Assembly (NCBI RefSeq): GCF_015351105.1
Contig: NZ_JADKRR010000002.1
Span: forward strand, 310,001-374,000
Source: Clavibacter sp. VKM Ac-2872
GTDB taxonomy: Bacteria > Actinomycetota > Actinomycetes > Actinomycetales > Microbacteriaceae
Direction of reading: 5' to 3'
DNA: 64,000 bases
Part shown: positions 61,783 through 64,000 of the stretch, one piece after another
How the letters are laid out: the number at the start of each line of letters is the position of its first letter
Position numbering within the stretch: position 1 is the first letter of the stretch
The notes under the pieces: model-generated
Told to the model about the DNA's origin: nothing
Seen by the model: the letters and a program-made list of their open reading frames with translations, nothing else
The model's database searches: none
Translations under genes and position numbers: made by a program

Positions 61783-62529
61783 ATGAAGATCACCGGCCGC
61801 ACCGTCCTCATCACCGGCAGCACCTCCGGCATCGGCCGCGGGCTCGCCGAGCGGTTCCACGCCGCGGGCAACCGCGTCGTCGTCGCGGGCCGCCGCCGGG
61901 AGCTGCTCGACGAGATCACCGCGCAGCACGACGGCATGGCCTCGGTCGTGCTCGACGTCGCCGACCCCGCCTCCATCACGGCCGCGCGCGACGAGCTGGC
62001 CGCGAGCCATCCCGACCTCGACGTCGTGATCACCACGGCCGGCATCATGCAGACGGAGGACCTGCTCGATCCCGCGCACCAGCCCACCGCGGAGGCCGTC
62101 GTCACGACGAACCTGCTCGGCACCATCCGCACGATCGACGCCTTCCTGCCCGGCCTCCTCGCGAGCGACGAGGCGACCCTGATGACCGTCTCGTCGGGCC
62201 TCGCGTTCGTCCCGCTGCCCGCCACGCCCACCTACTCCGCCACCAAGGCCGCCGTGCACTCGTACACGCAGAGCCTCCGCGCGCAGCTCGCCGACACGTC
62301 CGTCGAGGTGATCGAGCTGGTGCCGCCCAAGGTGCAGACCGCGCTCATGCCCGGCCAGCAGGACGCGGCCGACGCCCTGCCGCTCGAGGACTTCCTCGAC
62401 GAGGTCATGGGGATCCTCCAGGCGCGCCCCGAGGACGAGGAGATCCTCGTGCAGGACGTGCACGGCCTCCGCTTCGCCGAGCGCGACAGCCGCCACGACG
62501 AGATGCTCGCGCTGCTCAGCGGGCGCTGA
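61783..62529 (+). CDS. SDR-family oxidoreductase (DltE-like)
   Basis: A 248-residue short-chain dehydrogenase with cofactor motif ITGSTSGIGRGLAERF, the structural TTAGIM and the catalytic YSATKAA (Tyr and Lys). Similar to DltE-type SDRs. ATG at 61783 preceded by AAGGAGCC. Substrate unknown. Confidence 0.9.
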   Translation: MKITGRTVLITGSTSGIGRGLAERFHAAGNRVVVAGRRRELLDEITAQHDGMASVVLDVADPASITAARDELAASHPDLDVVITTAGIMQTEDLLDPAHQPTAEAVVTTNLLGTIRTIDAFLPGLLASDEATLMTVSSGLAFVPLPATPTYSATKAAVHSYTQSLRAQLADTSVEVIELVPPKVQTALMPGQQDAADALPLEDFLDEVMGILQARPEDEEILVQDVHGLRFAERDSRHDEMLALLSGR

Positions 62530-62587
62530 TCCGCCGGGCCGCCGGCGGGACCGGCCGGGCGCGCACCCCCGCGCCTACGCTCGATCC

Positions 62588-63616
62588 ATGTCGACGACGA
62601 TGCCGCCCGCCCCCGCCCGCACGCCCGACCCCGAGGCGGAAGGTAGCGGCGACGCCCGCCCGATCCGCTTCGGCGTGATCGGCGCCGCCGGCATCGCGGC
62701 CTCGGTCGTCCCCGACATGCAGCTCGTCCCCGGCGTCGAGGTCGTGGCCGTCCACTCCCGCACGCGCGCGAGCGCCGAGGCGCTGGCCGAGGCGTGCGGC
62801 ATCGCGCGGATCCACGACACCCTCGAGGCGCTCCTCGCCGACCCCGAGGTCGACGCCGTCTACGTCGCCACCCCGCACACGCTCCACCGCTCGCAGGCCG
62901 AGGCCGCCCTCCGCGCCGGCAAGCACGTCGTCTGCGAGAAGCCCGCCACCACCACGGCGGAGGACACCCGCGCGCTCGTCGACCTCGCCCGCGCGGAGGG
63001 CCTGCTGTTCCTCGAGGCGCTCTGGATGGCGTTCTCCCCCGGCTACCTGGCCGTGCGCGCGGCGATCGCGGACGGTCGCATCGGGGATCCGCGCGCGATC
63101 TCCGTCGCCTTCGGCTTCGTCACCGACGGGACGGGCCGCCTCTGGGACCCGGAGGTCGGCGGCGGCACCCTGCTCGACATGGGCGTGTACCCGCTCGCCT
63201 TCGCGCACGGCCTGTTCGGCACGCCGTCGTCCGTCTCCGCGGTCGGCACGGTGATCGACGGCGGCGTCGACACCGAGGTCGCGATCCTGCTCGGCTGGCC
63301 CGACGGCCGCCACGCCACGCTCGCCTGCTCGCTCGTCGCGGCGCTCCCCACGGGCGCGACCGTCAGCGGCACGGCCGGCCGCATCGAGGTGGATCCGCTC
63401 TTCCTCGCCTCCCGCGCGCTCACGGTCGTGCCCGCCGACGGGGATCCGGAGCGGCAGGAGCACGCGATCGAGGGCCGCGGCTACGTCCCCATGCTCCGGG
63501 CGGCCCGCGACGCGATCCGTGCGGGCGTCGTCGAGTGCGCGGAGATGCCGCACGCGGAGTCCGTGGCCCTCGCGGAGCTGATGGACGGGATCCTCGCGGA
63601 CATCGGCGCCCGCTGA
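62588..63616 (+). CDS. Gfo/Idh/MocA-family oxidoreductase
   Basis: A 342-residue NAD(P)-dependent dehydrogenase. The N-terminal Rossmann fold begins with RFGVIGAAGIAASVVPDM; the family signature EKPATTTAED near residue 119 contains the catalytic Lys-Pro. The C-terminal half forms the substrate sheet (GGGTLLDMGVYPLAFAH with catalytic Asp/His-type residues). It likely acts on a sugar or inositol derivative or a diol. Confidence 0.9.
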   Translation: MSTTMPPAPARTPDPEAEGSGDARPIRFGVIGAAGIAASVVPDMQLVPGVEVVAVHSRTRASAEALAEACGIARIHDTLEALLADPEVDAVYVATPHTLHRSQAEAALRAGKHVVCEKPATTTAEDTRALVDLARAEGLLFLEALWMAFSPGYLAVRAAIADGRIGDPRAISVAFGFVTDGTGRLWDPEVGGGTLLDMGVYPLAFAHGLFGTPSSVSAVGTVIDGGVDTEVAILLGWPDGRHATLACSLVAALPTGATVSGTAGRIEVDPLFLASRALTVVPADGDPERQEHAIEGRGYVPMLRAARDAIRAGVVECAEMPHAESVALAELMDGILADIGAR

Positions 63617-63748
63617 CCGGCGCCAGGATGCGCACGTCCGGGGAGCCGTCACACGACGGTCGTTAGGGTCGATGGCGAGGCACGCGCCTCGTCCTGCGGT
63701 ACGTCGACGGAGACGATCCGACCCCGAACGACCCCGAAGGAGAACACC

Positions 63749-64000
63749 ATGACGCACGTCCTCGTGCTCGTCGGCAGCCTGCGCTCCGGCTCCACCAACC
63801 AGCAGATCGCCGAGGCGGCGGTGCGCCACGCGCCCGACGGCGTGACCCTCGACATCCACGCCGGCCTCGACCGGCTCCCCTTCTACAACGAGGACATCGA
63901 CGTCGAGGGATCCGTGCCCGACGCCGCCGTGGCCTTCCGCGACGCGATCGCCGCGGCCCACGCGCTCCTCGTGGTCACGCCCGAGTACAACGGCACGATG
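63749..64000 (+). CDS. NADPH-dependent FMN reductase family, N-terminal part
   Basis: 84 codons visible, running off the window. Flavodoxin-like FMN-binding motif VLVGSLRSGSTNQQIAE at the N-terminus and VTPEYNGTM near residue 77 identify the NADPH-dependent FMN/chromate reductase family. AAGGAG stands eight bases before the ATG at 63749. Confidence 0.9.
   Translation, partial: MTHVLVLVGSLRSGSTNQQIAEAAVRHAPDGVTLDIHAGLDRLPFYNEDIDVEGSVPDAAVAFRDAIAAAHALLVVTPEYNGTM

Overview
The window looks like a chromosome segment of a plant-associated actinobacterium of the family Microbacteriaceae, most likely Clavibacter or a close relative. This is inferred from the very high GC content, GTG starts, tight start/stop overlaps, an actinobacterial NucS mismatch endonuclease, a DIP1984-family protein, a GH28 pectinase, and a C50 carotenoid cluster (idi, crtE, crtB, crtI, crtYe, crtYf, crtEb). 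No rRNA, CRISPR array, insertion sequence or recognisable integrase was found.

Layout. 1-10.7 kb: end of an SDR gene, a Tat-exported PhoX-type phosphatase, small membrane proteins, a ZIP-type metal transporter, a MarR regulator, a MinD/ParA-like ATPase, a MATE exporter and an aldo/keto reductase. 10.74-12.65 kb: a compositionally foreign insert with a HipA-like kinase and a DUF3037 protein. 12.65-27.3 kb: housekeeping and accessory enzymes (methyltransferases, GNAT, alpha/beta hydrolases, DMT exporter, NucS, phosphoglycolate phosphatase, MarR, M56 peptidase). This stretch also holds a ferritin-like/VIT1 metal transporter behind a yybP-ykoY-type Mn2+ riboswitch, a GH28 polygalacturonase and a stand-alone ectB-like aminotransferase. 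27.3-37.7 kb: a frameshifted membrane protein, a CitA/DcuS-type two-component system divergent from a CitMHS citrate transporter, a DUF2079 protein, a DUF5997/LysR pair, an SGNH-like protein and an MFS transporter. 37.7-43.6 kb: the carotenoid cluster. The crtB and crtI regions lie in one uninterrupted frame. 43.7-52.4 kb: methyltransferase, patatin, a MarR/MMPL pair, DIP1984, alanine dehydrogenase with a divergent Lrp/AsnC regulator, dcd and tRNA-Gly(CCC). 52.4-56.5 kb: a lower-GC island starting directly at the tRNA 3' end. It carries an unusual thymidylate-synthase-like enzyme, an overlapping partner gene, and a HigB/HigA-ImmA-type toxin-antitoxin pair. 56.5-64 kb: a decayed GntR regulator, a GntP gluconate permease, a small secreted protein with a small membrane protein, Nei2-type glycosylase, a membrane protein, an SDR, a Gfo/Idh/MocA oxidoreductase and the start of an FMN reductase.

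How genes work together. The crt genes form a compact minus-strand operon with idi divergent, supplying isopentenyl isomerisation, GGPP, phytoene, lycopene and C50 elongation/cyclisation. The CitA/DcuS-like pair probably controls the adjacent citrate transporter, and the AsnC-type regulator probably controls ald. The most unusual content is the tRNA-Gly island: the TS-like enzyme has Asp where thymidylate synthases carry the uracil-specifying Asn, and it is coupled to a protein resembling thymine-hypermodification (HhH-glycosylase-like) families. This is a candidate nucleotide/DNA-modification or defence module.
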